This document shows, piece by piece, positions 54,274 through 64,000 of a DNA stretch of 64,000 nt (positions are counted from its first letter, which is position 1; each line of letters begins with the position of its first letter). The DNA comes from Caecitellus pseudoparvulus (taxonomy: Eukaryota; Bigyra: Bicosoecida): positions 1,178,001 to 1,242,000 of the forward strand of contig CBFFRQ010000068.1 of the NCBI GenBank assembly GCA_965644315.1, in the 5' to 3' direction. A program made the translations under genes and the position numbers. The notes below the pieces were generated by a model. It ran no database searches, was not told the DNA's origin, and was given only the letters and a program-made list of their open reading frames with translations.

Positions 54274-54733
54274 CACTTGCCTGCTGCTACCCTCCCTCCC
54301 CGCACTCTGTGGAGGCACACTGTGGACAGGCAGCCTTGTGACTGCATACGAACCGCAGGCAGCACGCGCGTCGGGGTCACCAGGGCCACGTGCAGCAAAG
54401 GACCCCTGCAGATGCTCCTCTGCTGCGCGATGCATGCCTGGTGCAATCTTGAATGTACCCTTGCAGTTGACCTGCACGGTGCTGGCTTGTGTTGGAACCT
54501 TCCACACCGAGCCACGTAGAATGAGGGCCAAAATGAAGACAGAATCTCTACCAACTCAACGGAAGTTATCTTGGTGTTTCCACGATCCAAGACTATCGAA
54601 GGGCCAGCTGTCTCACCGCTACGAGAGCCAAGCACCCTTCGAGCTGGAGCGGAAATCGAACCACACCCGACAGCTGTGGCGGCCTGGTCGAGGAGATGCA
54701 CGGGTTCCGCTGAGGCCTTCTTCACAATCCAGC
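54274..54733. other. Intergenic, uS15m / SEL1L
   Basis: 460 bp between two plus-strand genes. It contains an 8-bp inverted repeat (CAGCTGTC/GACAGCTG) at about 54605-54685 and a B-box-like GGTTCGATTT on the minus strand. It does not fold as a tRNA. Presumably it holds the uS15m 3' UTR and the SEL1L promoter. Confidence 0.4.
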
Positions 54734-57540
54734 ATGGCGAGAATTAGCTGGCTCTCTGTTTGCTTGGGCCTGTGTCTGCTCTGCTCCAGCTGGTGGGTGT
54801 CTGCTGCGGGCATCCCGCACGTGGCATGGCTGCTCACGTCACCACGCCTGCGCGTCGCCATCTTTGCAGGGCACGCTCAGGGCGCTTCAGTGGCGCACAG
54901 GTCCAGGCCATGGTGAAGGCGGCACTTCCCGCACTTGAAGCCTACCCCCCTGCGCTGGAAGCCGCTGATTTCTGGCTTTCGGGTGTGGGCGACGCGAAGC
55001 CTGCTGGGCACACAGCAGTGTCGCCGGAAGCGTGCCGGGCAGCTCTGGCCTTTGCTGAGCTCCTTGAGGTGGGAGACACCTCTATCCCAGTAGACACTCA
55101 GTCTGCTGTGGATGTGTATACAGCAGCAGCGCTGTGCGGTGAGCCGGACGCGCAGTTCACGCTGTCAGCGCTGTACGGCCTGGGGCTGTTTGAGACGCCA
55201 CGCGACGAAGCAAAGAGCAGCCTGTACCTGAATTTCGCGGCTCTAGGTGGCAGCACAGCTGCCATGGCAGCGTTAGGGTACCGCCATCGCTCAGGTGTCG
55301 CAGCCCCCAAGGACTGTGGCACAGCCCTGGAGCAGTACAAGGCCGCCGCCGACACCACCCTGGCCGTGTGGAAGACGTGGGGCACCGCACCAGTCGTGGG
55401 ACGACAGCGGCTGCTCCAAGAAGAGCTGGGCGCAGTTCCAGATCTGGGCACTCCTTTGGCAGAGGCATTGCAGCAGGTGCATGTTGAGATGAGCCAGGCT
55501 GACTTGGACACGCCGTCCAGCCCTGGCGCCTGGATGGCGCGCCTTTCCCAAGTGCTTACAATGGCCTATGCGGCAGGAGCGCAGTGGGCACTGCCAGAGG
55601 GTGAGGATGAGGACGTTGTGGAGTTCTACCGCAACCAGGCTTCCACGAAGGCGGATGCCAAAGTGCACCTGGCCCTGGGGCACATCCACTACCACGGGCT
55701 GCGCGGTCAAGCACATGACTACGTGAAGGCCTTTGAGCACTTCGAGGCCGCCGTCAAGATGACGGGAGCTGTGGCCGAAGAAGAAGCCGCCGAAGGGAAC
55801 GAGCCTTCCCCTTCAGCTGTTCGCAACACAGCCCTGGCGCTGGTTGGGCAGTGTTTTGCAGAAGGCAGGGGCGTGCAGCGGGACGCCGCCACTGCAGTGG
55901 CTTTCTTGGAGGAGCCTGCAAAGCTGAAGCACCCCGTGGCACTCACTTCACTGGCTGCCTTGGTGCTGTCGGGGGAGTCAGACTTTGGCTTCGGCTCGGG
56001 TGAGCTGGAGGCCTTGGAGGCCGACGGGGGTGAGGGGCAGGACGAGGCACCGCCACAGGCAGCGTCCAGCGCCCTGGACCCCAGCTCTGCCAGGGATAGA
56101 GCTGTTGTAGCGACACGACTCCTGTCAGCCGCTGCTTCCTCAGGTCACATGGCAGCGCAGCACAACCTCGGCCTGCTGTACCTGCAAGGCCAGCTGGGTG
56201 AGCGCTCCTTCTCCAAGGCACGGAAGCACTTTGCCATGGCCGCACAGCAGGGTTTCATCCCGAGTCTCATGGCTATGGCCAACATGCACGCCCATGGCCT
56301 CGGGATGCCAGCTTCTTGCTCCACAGCCGTGCGTTTGTTCCGGAACGTTGTGCACCGAGGCCACTTGGCGCTCACCCTGGACTCTGCACACCGCCGCGTA
56401 CGTTCGGCAGCTCCAGCTCAGGCAGTGTTGCCCATCGCCCAGCCAACGCAAGACAGCACAAAGGTTGCCTTCCACTCCCAGCTGCGTCGTCAGAGTCCCC
56501 GGTCGTCTGATGGAGTTCTACTCGGGGCAGGGGAGTGGCTGCAAGGCGCCTACCATGGCAAGGGTGCGGAGGCGCTCCGGGGAGCTATGCTCGAGTACGT
56601 CCGTGCTGCACACGCTGGCTTTGAGGTGGCGCAGTGGAATGCTGCATTGCTGCTGAAAGTGTACGGAGCTGACGCTTTTGGCTCCATGGTGGGCGGGGGC
56701 GATCAAGCACTGGAGGAGCTTGATCCGCAGATTCAGCTGCTGCTGATGAATGCTGCCCACGGCCATGTGCGAGCTCACTTGGAGGTGGCTGATGCCGTGT
56801 TTTATGGCCGACACGGTCTGGATGCGTCGCCCATGGAGGCCTCGCACCATTACCGCGCAGCAGCTGGCTTGCGATCTGGGCAGGCACTGTTCAACCTCGG
56901 AGCCATGCACGAGTATGGCATGGGCTTGCCAGTGGACTTGCACTTGGCCAAGCGATACTACGACCAGGCACTCAAAGCTGATGAAGCAGGGTGGCTGCCC
57001 GTCACCATGGCACTGGAAGGCCTCAAACTGAAGCAGGCCGTCGCATCCTGGCTGGCTGAGCACCCGACTTGGTGTACAGCCCTGCACACTCACGCACAGC
57101 CTTTGGTTGACCTGTTGCGCTGGGCGCGGTGGGAGGGGGCTGTGCAGTGCAACGCAGCTGCAGCGAAGGACGCGCAGTCCTCTCCGCCGGTGCAAGGACC
57201 AGCAGCAGCTGGGCAGCAGCCCCCCCCCCTTGCTCAGAAAGGGGCATCCCAAAAAGAGCTGCGCGCTGCGGCTATTGCGGAGAGCGCGCGCCGGAGGCAA
57301 GAGCGCCGCAAGGCACAGGGCAAGCCCCCCTCCCTGCCCCAGCGCCTGTTTGACTCTCTGCTGAGAACTGCCCGCGCTGTTGCTCAGCACACTCGACGCC
57401 TGATGTTGAACTTGTACAGCTCAGGTTTGTCGCAGATCAGTGCAGAGGACCAGCTGTTCCTGCTCGGCACTTTGGTCGCTTGCGTCGTCATGCTGGCACG
57501 GGCGAGGGCGGCCAGGGCAGCTGCAGCTGCGCAGCAGTGA
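54734..57540 (+). CDS. SEL1L: SEL1L/HRD3-like ERAD adaptor
   Basis: ER-membrane partner of HRD1 that receives misfolded glycoproteins and stabilises the ligase. Exons: 54734-54792 and 54870-57540. The intron is 77 bp (GTGGGT..TTGCAG) and phase 2 is exact. The product is 909 residues. The first exon is a signal peptide, MARISWLSVCLGLCLLCSSW, which joins ARSGRFSGAQ. Many Sel1-type repeats (A.G.A.AQ..LG..Y..G) follow. Examples are FTLSALYGLGLF, HLALGHIHYHGLRGQ, AQHNLGLLYLQGQLG and ALFNLGAMHEYGMGLPVDLHLAKRYYDQAL, with an acidic linker at about 415-450. A basic segment precedes one C-terminal membrane helix, LFLLGTLVACVVMLA, and a short Ala/Arg tail. This is the single-TM type I architecture of HRD3/SEL1L. 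It is encoded about 51 kb from the HRD1-like gene on the same strand. Confidence 0.87.
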
Positions 57541-57821
57541 GCGCGAGTACCGCGCACATTGAGAGTCCAAGGAAAATGCGCTCCAGATAGGAACCTGCAT
57601 TCACCAGATGCTCGTGGATCGCTACCACCACCAGTGCATTGGCTTCAAGCACTGCAGCCTTGCGACACAAGTGGGGCAATTCACCTTCTCGTCCACTTCC
57701 TGCCATGGTGCACCTGATCCATCCAAGCTTTGAAGCGGGCCTGCCCGTTCCACAGCTGAGTTGCCGGGATTCAAACCAGCTTCGGGGCCGAGAGCACCAC
57801 TCCTCCTGCGCAACGAGAGTC
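57541..57821. other. Convergent intergenic gap SEL1L / PDS5
   Basis: 281 bp between two stop codons. It includes a degenerate tRNA-like stretch on the minus strand at about 57755-57830, which is discussed among rejected items. Nothing else is recognised. Confidence 0.35.
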
Positions 57822-60800
57822 CTACAGTTCCTTCAGGCTCCTCCTTGCACGGCTTGCTGCTGCCCGACTGCTGCGCTTACGTAGAGGGGCGGCAGTCTCT
57901 GCCCGCCCCGCAGAGTGGGGGGGCACGTTCTCGCTTTCCCCGGCGTCCAGCGCGGCCTTGGACGCCGAGCGCGGAACACGCTGGGCACTGTCTCGGCGCG
58001 CACTGCTGCGGCGGGCGCTGGCACTTGTCCGTCGTTTCGGAGTGACTGCTGTGGGTGTGCCGGGCGCACTTGACCCTCGCAGGCCAGGTCCACGTCGCAG
58101 GGTTCCACGATTTGCGGCCCCCGCTGTGGAAGCCACCGCCAGTAGGTCCCTGGTCTTCTCGGCCAGGCGGGGCAACACAGAAGGGGCACTGGGCAGCAGT
58201 GAGTAGAAGGCAGCAGGCAGGGCCCACTTCCCAGAAAAGGCCATGGCCTGGTCGTCGCGCCGAATGGCGCCGCGCACCATGCCGTGTGCGAACGCGGCCA
58301 GCACTTTGCTGCCAAGTGCAAGCTGGCCACGCTCTGTGGCATCCTCCACAGTGAGTTGCTGCAGGGCTGTCAGGACAGCCAGCAAGAAGGGTGTGCCGCC
58401 TGCAGCCTCGCCGGCGCTCTCTGTGAGGGGCAAAATGGCAGTCCTCAAGACCGCCACCTGTGGGCCGTACATGTTCCCCAGCTCCGCAGCCGAGGTGCAG
58501 GCAAAGCAAGCCTCCTCCGACGGCATGTCAGGTCCATGAGCAAGGCTGTGGATGAGAGGGAAGACTGAGTACTCAGGCAGCAGCCACGCGGCGAGGCGCA
58601 TGGAGGTGCGCTCGCCGTCCGCCCCCCCAGGGATGACCGCACAGGCCCGGGCGTGCGTGCGGCGGAGTGCAGCAATGCTGTCCTCCATGGCTTCCCTGGC
58701 CGACACCGCATGCGCCCGTACAGGCTCGCCTGTGGCCATCATGAGCGGCACGAGCAGCGCACAGTGCCCACGACCAGTTCGCATGCTCTTCGCAAGAGTC
58801 CGCACTGCCCCGCAGCGCACGGAGGCATCCGCATCCCACGCACACGCATGGCAAAGCGCATGAGTCACAGCAGGCACGGCCAGCATGGCATTGGACAAGT
58901 GCAGGTGGTTCAAGAGGGTGGCCCCACCGGGCATGCCAGCCAGCTTGCCCAAGGCGCGGGCAGAGGCCAGCCGCAAGGCACAGGCGTCGGGGGACGAGGC
59001 AGCACCGTCCGGGGCAGCCCACACGACGCCTTCCTTTCGGAGAATGCCCACAAGAGTCTTGACGAGCTGGCTGACTGGATATGCAGCAGCTTTGCCATGG
59101 AGGGCTCGCAGGCCGCCGACCCGCCACGCGCCCCGAACGGCATTCACAGCCACCTGCAGGGCGCCGATCCGAGCAGCAGTGGAGAGGGCCACCCCCGAAA
59201 ACGTAGGCGTGGCACCAAAGCATGGCCACTGAGGGCAATCGGAGGCGATGGCACCGACATCTCGCCCGGCGGTATGGGTGGTGGAGGGTGTGGCGTGGGA
59301 TGGCGATGCCCGCTTGCGCCCGCTCTGTGCCTCCTCCAGTGATGGCGACGCTGGTGGCTCCATGTTGCTGCGGAGAATGCCCGTCATCGCCGCAGAGAAC
59401 GCCTCCGCACCAAAGGAAGTCAAGAACGTCTCGGGTGCATGCAGCGCCAGGCTTGCCAAGCCGTGCATGCTGGCGATGGCCCTGACCCATACCTGCCCCT
59501 CTGCGTTGCCATCGGTGGCTGCCTTGCTCCGCCTGCGCGGTTTCTTGGCAGCAGTGGTGCTACCAGCGCTGCTTTGGGCAGCAGCTATGTCTTCCAGAGT
59601 AGAAAGTGTCTCATTGCCAACGTCATCGGCGCGCAGCGTGTGCATGACAGCCTGCAGCACGCTGCCTGAGCCGCCAGTCATGCATACAATGGCGCGGGCT
59701 GCAGCCTTGCTTGTGCGAGCCGAGTGTGATGGGCCACCCAAAGCAGCTGCAAGGAGGCCTTCTTGGTGGCTGCGCAGGAAAGCGGGTGGGACTCCTGACC
59801 CTGCCCGTGACAACACACGGCAGGCGAAGATGGCCGCGACGGTGTGCCCTTCCGCAGCAACTTGAATAAGGCGAGCGAGAGTGGCCTGCATGAAGGTGCC
59901 CCCCTGTGCATCGCCCGAATGAGGCAAGAGAAGGCCAGGTTGCGCCTCTGCAATGCACGCGAGCAGCGCACAAGCAGCGGCTGGGCCGTCACCACCCTCC
60001 CACTCCACTGCGCCTTCGTCACGCATGTGCCGATCAGCAGTGCACACCATGTCAACGAGGTGCGGCAACATGTCGTGGTTGGCAAGGTGCATGCCAGCCA
60101 AGCGCCAAAGCGACTTGGCAACTTTCGCTTGTGGGCTGCCTTTCCCGAGGCGGGACAGCAAGTCTGCTTTGGCGTCTGCCAGCGCTCCTGCATCCGTGCT
60201 TGGGTCTGCAATTTGCAAGATGCGCGCACGAACACGCTTGTCAGCATGGCCGAGGACAGAGGAAACAGCTGTCGCAAGAGCAGCCCGGCTGCCGACAAGG
60301 TGGGGCAACACGTTGTCCACGGCGGCTGCCAAGCGCTCTGGATGCTTGGCCGCACTGACACCGGCTGACAGGGCAGTTTGGAGTGCCGTGCGCTCCCGCA
60401 GCAAGTCTAGAAATTGAGTTCGTCGCTCTGGCGACAGGCTGGCAAAGAGCTGAGTCAGCGCCCGCGCGCGCACTCTTGGATGCTCGCCTTGGGGCACCAT
60501 GAGTGCGTCGAGCACCTGCACCAAGCGCAGGTGAAGGTCCTTGTCGCGGCGCCCAACCTTAGCATGGCAACGCAAGAGGGAGTTAGGAATCCAGTGCAGC
60601 TTGAACAGCACACTGTCTGCCATCGAGGGTGCCGCCTCATCCGTCACACCTAGCGCCACATCGTCGTCACTGTCTGCATCGCCGCCCACCAGAGCAGCAT
60701 GGTCAGCGCTGGCGGCAGTTTGCAGGCTGCGCATGCTGGCCAAGTCTGCAGCCTGTGCAGCTTCTGATTCAGAGGGCTCGTCCGCGGCGGCAAGGCCCTC

Positions 60801-62370
60801 CTCGCCAGTAGTCCACAGGTACTTGAGGCGCCCAGAGTACACTTGCGCCAAGCCAGTCACCGCTGTAACAGCGACGGCACTGTCTCTGTCCATGGCCCGC
60901 TCGCCGAGTTCACGCAGCAGCTCCACAGGCACGGCCTCCACCTGCTCCACTGCGGTGGCTGTCACTGTGGCAACGGCTGCGGCACGCACAGGAGGGTCTG
61001 GGGAGCACAGGGCCGCCTCCAAGGCATGTGCCCAAAGAGGAATGGTTGCTGGGTGCGCCAGCATGACTGCTTTCGCAGCGGTGACGGTGGCTTCTCGCAC
61101 AGCTGACGCCGTGTCCACGTGCCTGGAGATGAAGGCGTCCAGCACTGCACGGTGCACCTTCCAGTGCTCTGTGTGTGGGCTGGCAAACAAGTCCCCGAGC
61201 AGCACTGCAGCTTCCAGGCGATGTGTTGGGTCCTCCCCGCGGACTTCCTCGCCAAGGAGGGCCATGATGCGGTTCAGCATTGCGGGGGACACCTGGTTTG
61301 CCTCAAAGATGATGTCATACAGCTGGCCACGGCTGCTGAGCTCGCTGCCCCTGGCTGTAGGCGCGCCCTGCAGCACAGACATGGCGAGCTGATAGATGGC
61401 ATCCTCCATGCGGTCAGTGAGACGTCCGAGGACGTTGATTGCCAGTGCGTAGGCGCGGGGCTGCGAAGCCCGCGAGGCTGCGGTGAGCCGTTGCAGCAGG
61501 CAGTCCAGCACGGGCACCGTGATTTCGTCGCTCTCCTCAACACAGCAAGCGATGATGGAAGCGAGTGTTTCTTCCAGTTTGGCACTGTGGGCAGGTTGCA
61601 GCGCCTCGAACATGGCGTTGAACAGGGACACGAGAGGGGTGTCGTCCACCACCCCTCCGCGCTCCTCGGCAGCCTCTGCAACGGCATCCACCAGAAGCAC
61701 GGCGGACTTCACCGTTGCGAGGGACTCGAGGAACTGGAAGCACAGGTCGTATCGCGCTGATTCAGGATCTGTGTTTGTGGCAAGAGTCCCCACTTGCATG
61801 GCGATGGCCTTGAACAGCTCCTGTGGGTCGGGAGGGCGTCGGCTAGTCAAAGTGCAGACAGTTGCGTCGGCGTTTCGTGCTCACGAACCAGCTTTTGAGG
61901 AAGGCTCAGGGGGGCGTTGGGTGCAAAGATGCGCAGCACTTCGCACAGACAGCACACAGACAGCAGTCTGACATCCTGTGGAAGCAGGTGTGAGCACGTT
62001 CTTGCGCGGCGTTCCGGCAAAGCAGGCGGCGCAGTGGTTGCTGTGAGCCCTCAAACCACGCCCACCTGCGCAGTCTCCCGTCGTACCTGGTTTGTGTGCT
62101 GGAGGCACTTGGGCTCTGCAAGGGAACGTGCCAACCTTTCCAGGCCTGAAAGCGAGCTATCGTCCTGCTCCAGCGTCTGGAGGAACTCAAAGGCGCCTTG
62201 CAAACGGGTCTGGAGGATGGATGCCTTGCGCTCGGCGAGGAAGCCAGCTGAGAGCACCTGGCGCTCAGTGAAGCCTGTGCAGGGCGGAACAGTCGGCTTC
62301 GCTTGCAAAGCAAGCGCAGCACACAAGAGGGAGGCAGCGCACCTGCAAAGAGGCCTTCTGCGCTGGCCAT
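57822..62370 (-). CDS. PDS5: PDS5 cohesin-associated HEAT-repeat protein
   Basis: Cohesin regulator that binds SCC1 and works with WAPL and the acetyltransferase ECO1 in sister-chromatid cohesion. Exons: 62370-62343, 62274-62087, 61975-61889, 61820-57822. Introns are 68, 111 and 68 bp, with phases 1, 0 and 0 correct. It encodes 1433 residues (human PDS5A/B 1337 and 1447). Family landmarks after splicing are the N-terminal LARSLAEPKCLQHTNQ-DVRLLSVCCLCEVLRIFAPNAPL, RYDLCFQFLESLATVKSAVLL, the EANQVSPAMLNRIM repeat, the VTGLAQVYSGRL repeat and WIPNSLLRCHAKVGRRDKDLHLRLVQVL. Long HEAT arrays follow to about residue 1290. The C-terminal tail is a Ser/Arg/Ala-rich disordered stretch with KR.TSASARRSSARR patches, as in other PDS5 tails. 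An acidic insert (GDADSDDD) lies near residue 490. The start exon MASAEGLFAG is short but in good phase. Confidence 0.88.
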
Positions 62371-62945
62371 GCTGGAAGCGGCTGGCGTTTCGTACTGTGG
62401 CGTTACGGGCTGCCCTTCGAGCAGTCAAACAGCTGCGCGACTGACACGGGTACAACTTGCTGGGCAGCAGAGCAAAATGACCTAGGATACGAACAGCGCT
62501 GCAAGCGTAAGCGCAGCTGACTCGCCTGCCGGATAAATGCAGAATGGGCGCGAGCGTGCTTTGAGCGCCGAGCTGCTGCGCGACGCTGTCCTGCACCGGT
62601 GGCCTTCCGCATGGGGGGCTCCCCGCCTCCCAGGTGCGCAAGAGATGAAAGCACCCAGTAGATTTTCCTACACAGAAGCGCCCAGCGCGACCATGTGCGT
62701 CGCGTGGGGAAGCTGGGAGCCCGCGCGCAGGGCGCTGGAGCCTGCCTTCTTTTTTTCATGTACCGTAGGCCGCCCCGGATGCAGCGCCGGGGACGCGGGG
62801 AGCAAAGTGAACGGCACGCAAATTACTCCCATCTCCACATTTCAGCCCCCCTTTCGCGCCACCGTGCCGCTGCGCCCCCTTGTGCCGCAATCTGAGAATC
62901 GAAGGTTGGGCCCCCAAGCACCAGCACACTCTGCAGCACACAGCC
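62371..62945. promoter_or_regulatory. Divergent promoter region, PDS5 / PDH E1 alpha
   Basis: 575 bp between outward-facing starts. No coding sequence is evident. A T-rich run (CTTCTTTTTTTC) lies at about 62746-62757. No specific element could be assigned. Confidence 0.35.
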
Positions 62946-64000
62946 ATGTTGGCTCTTGCCAGCGCTGCCCGCGGAGCCGGGGCGGCCGCCCTCAGGGTGT
63001 CTGCATTGGCTCGTGCCATGTCCAGCGAGACTGCCAGCTTTGCCATCAAGGTTCCCTACGAGGCACACCGTGCGTGAACGCGGCGTGCCCTACTCTTCGC
63101 TGCGGTAGTGCACTTGGCCTGTGCCTGGGCGGGAGCCACGCTTGCGTGGACGACGGTGCTGGGCAGGGGTGAGCCCGAGCGGGAGCATGGCCCAGCAGAG
63201 CAGTGTATGCCCTCTGTCCTGTGCTCACAACGAGCCGTGGGCGCCTTCAACGCCGACGCCCCCCCGGCACTCCCGCGTGTTGCGTGGTGTGCTTGCGTTC
63301 GCTTGGCGTGGACTCACAGTGCCTGCCTGCCCTGCTGCACAGTGTGTGATGGCCCCGGCGAGGGCAACGTGGAGGTGGAAACCAACAAGGAGGAGCTGCT
63401 GGGTTTCCACGAGGAGATGTACCGTGTGCGGCGCATGGAGATCGCGTGTGACACAGAGTACAAGGCGCGCAACATTCGCGGCTTCTGCCACCTGTACGAC
63501 GGCCAGGAGGCCGTCGCGTCAGGCCTGCAGGCAGGTCTGGACAAGACAGACAATGTGATCAGCACGTATCGGTGCCACGCCTTGCAGCTGGTGCGCGGGG
63601 ACTCCGTCTCCTCCATCCTCGCCGAGCTGTTCGGGCTGGAGCAGGGCTCCTCCATGGGCAAAGGCGGCTCCATGCACTTCTACAGCAAGAAGAACCGTTT
63701 CTGGGGCGGAGCTGGTATCGTTGGTGCCCAGGTGCCCGTCGGCGCTGGCCTCGCATTCGCTGACAAGTACCTTGCCGGCGGGTTCCCCTCCCCCATCACC
63801 ATGGCCATGTACGGCGACGGCGCGGCAAACCAGGGGCAGATCTGGGAGGCGGCGAACATGGCCAAGCTGTGGAACTTGCCAGTTGTATTCCTGTGCGAAA
63901 ACAACCAGTACGGCATGGGCACATCCACGGACCGCTCCTCTGCGAACGTCAACTACTACCAGCAGGGCGGCGTGATCATCCCGGGCGTGCGGTGTGACGG
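62946..64000 (+). CDS. PDHA1: Pyruvate dehydrogenase E1 component alpha subunit, mitochondrial (partial)
   Basis: Thiamine-diphosphate subunit of the pyruvate dehydrogenase complex, making acetyl-CoA in mitochondria. Exons: 62946-63069, then 63343 to the window edge. The intron is 273 bp (GTGCGT..CACAG) and phase 1 is consistent. The ATG at 62946 opens an Ala/Arg-rich presequence MLALASAARGAGAAALR without acids, suiting mitochondrial import. The core shows YRVRRMEIACDTEYKARNIRGFCHLYDGQEA, TYRCHALQLVRG, KGGSMHFYSKKNRFWGGAGIVGAQVPVGAGLAFA, and the TPP motif GDGAANQGQIWEAANMAKLWNLPVVFLCENNQYGMGTS. The window ends near the start of the regulated serine loop. It is divergent from PDS5. The C-terminal third is missing only because the window stops. 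Confidence 0.95.

Noticed and set aside
54600-54690. Possible tRNA (GGTTCGATTT on the minus strand with an 8-bp inverted repeat)
   Set aside because: The T-arm does not pair, and no D-arm or anticodon stem can be drawn. The inverted repeat alone is weak evidence.
57755-57830. tRNA-like stretch on the minus strand with A-box-like TTGCGCAGGAGG and B-box-like GGTTTGAATCC
   Set aside because: The acceptor ends do not pair, and the T-stem has two mismatches whichever loop length is used. It may be a tRNA relic, but I cannot support it as a gene.
63121-63342. Separate small gene inside the first PDH E1 alpha intron
   Set aside because: The open frame runs into the next exon in the wrong frame, and the intron boundaries fit the PDH protein exactly.

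Overview
This window is nuclear DNA from a unicellular eukaryote (a protist or alga) with a compact, GC-rich genome. About 25 protein genes fit in 64 kb. Most are broken by one to four short introns (typically 61-90 bp, with donors such as GTGAGT or GTGCGT and acceptors ending CAG). Two 5S rRNA genes and one tRNA-Gly gene sit between protein genes. There are no bacterial operons, Shine-Dalgarno sites, CRISPR arrays or recognisable transposons. The lineage cannot be fixed from the sequence. The many GTGCGT-type donors recall some green algae, but the small introns do not settle it.

Layout. 1-925 (-): N-terminal part of a transportin-1-like importin. 1206-3951 (+): HRD1/synoviolin-like ER ubiquitin ligase with a degenerate RING. 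4056-5010 (+): unrecognised gene. 5052-11165 (-): full-length ABCA transporter. 11429-14990 (-): cytosolic-type leucyl-tRNA synthetase. 15378-15885 (-): PH-domain protein. 16479-20297 (+): M16 insulinase-like protease. 20351-21717 (-): multispanning membrane protein. 22161-23425 (+): class IV histone deacetylase. 23522-24187 (+): LTO1. 24224-24882 (-): acidic protein. 25030-25100 (-): tRNA-Gly(UCC). 25264-26482 (-): membrane RING-H2 protein. 26901-28835 (+): degenerate RING plus two 158-residue repeats plus a UBX-like domain. 29038-30923 (+): PP2C phosphatase. 31037-33207 (-): DDX5/DBP2 helicase. 33455-34269 (-): UTP16-like nucleolar protein. 34430-36168 (-): CobW/COG0523 GTPase. 36806-39064 (-): sulfotransferase. 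39485-40363 (+): atypical SDR. 41017-41618 (+): two 5S rRNA genes. 41864-42762 (+): Cys-rich membrane protein. 42774-47735 (-): RWD-containing DExH helicase. 47972-49192 (+): RNA polymerase III subunit RPC6. 49348-53313 (+): UBE3-type HECT ligase. 53507-54273 (+): mitochondrial uS15. 54734-57540 (+): SEL1L/HRD3. 57822-62370 (-): PDS5. 62946-end (+): pyruvate dehydrogenase E1 alpha, cut by the window edge.

Genes alternate strands freely, and many start head-to-head across short gaps of about 240-600 bp that probably act as shared promoters. Functionally most are housekeeping genes. Two themes recur. The first is ubiquitin and ER quality control: HRD1 and its classical partner SEL1L/HRD3 lie about 51 kb apart, together with a membrane RING-H2 protein, a RING/UBX-like protein and a HECT ligase. 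The second is RNA polymerase III and translation: RPC6, two 5S genes, a tRNA gene, LeuRS, uS15m, LTO1 and a DExH helicase.

Gene models were built by hand from reading-frame continuity, splice-site phase and family alignment. Exon boundaries were checked for phase, but no transcript data were available.
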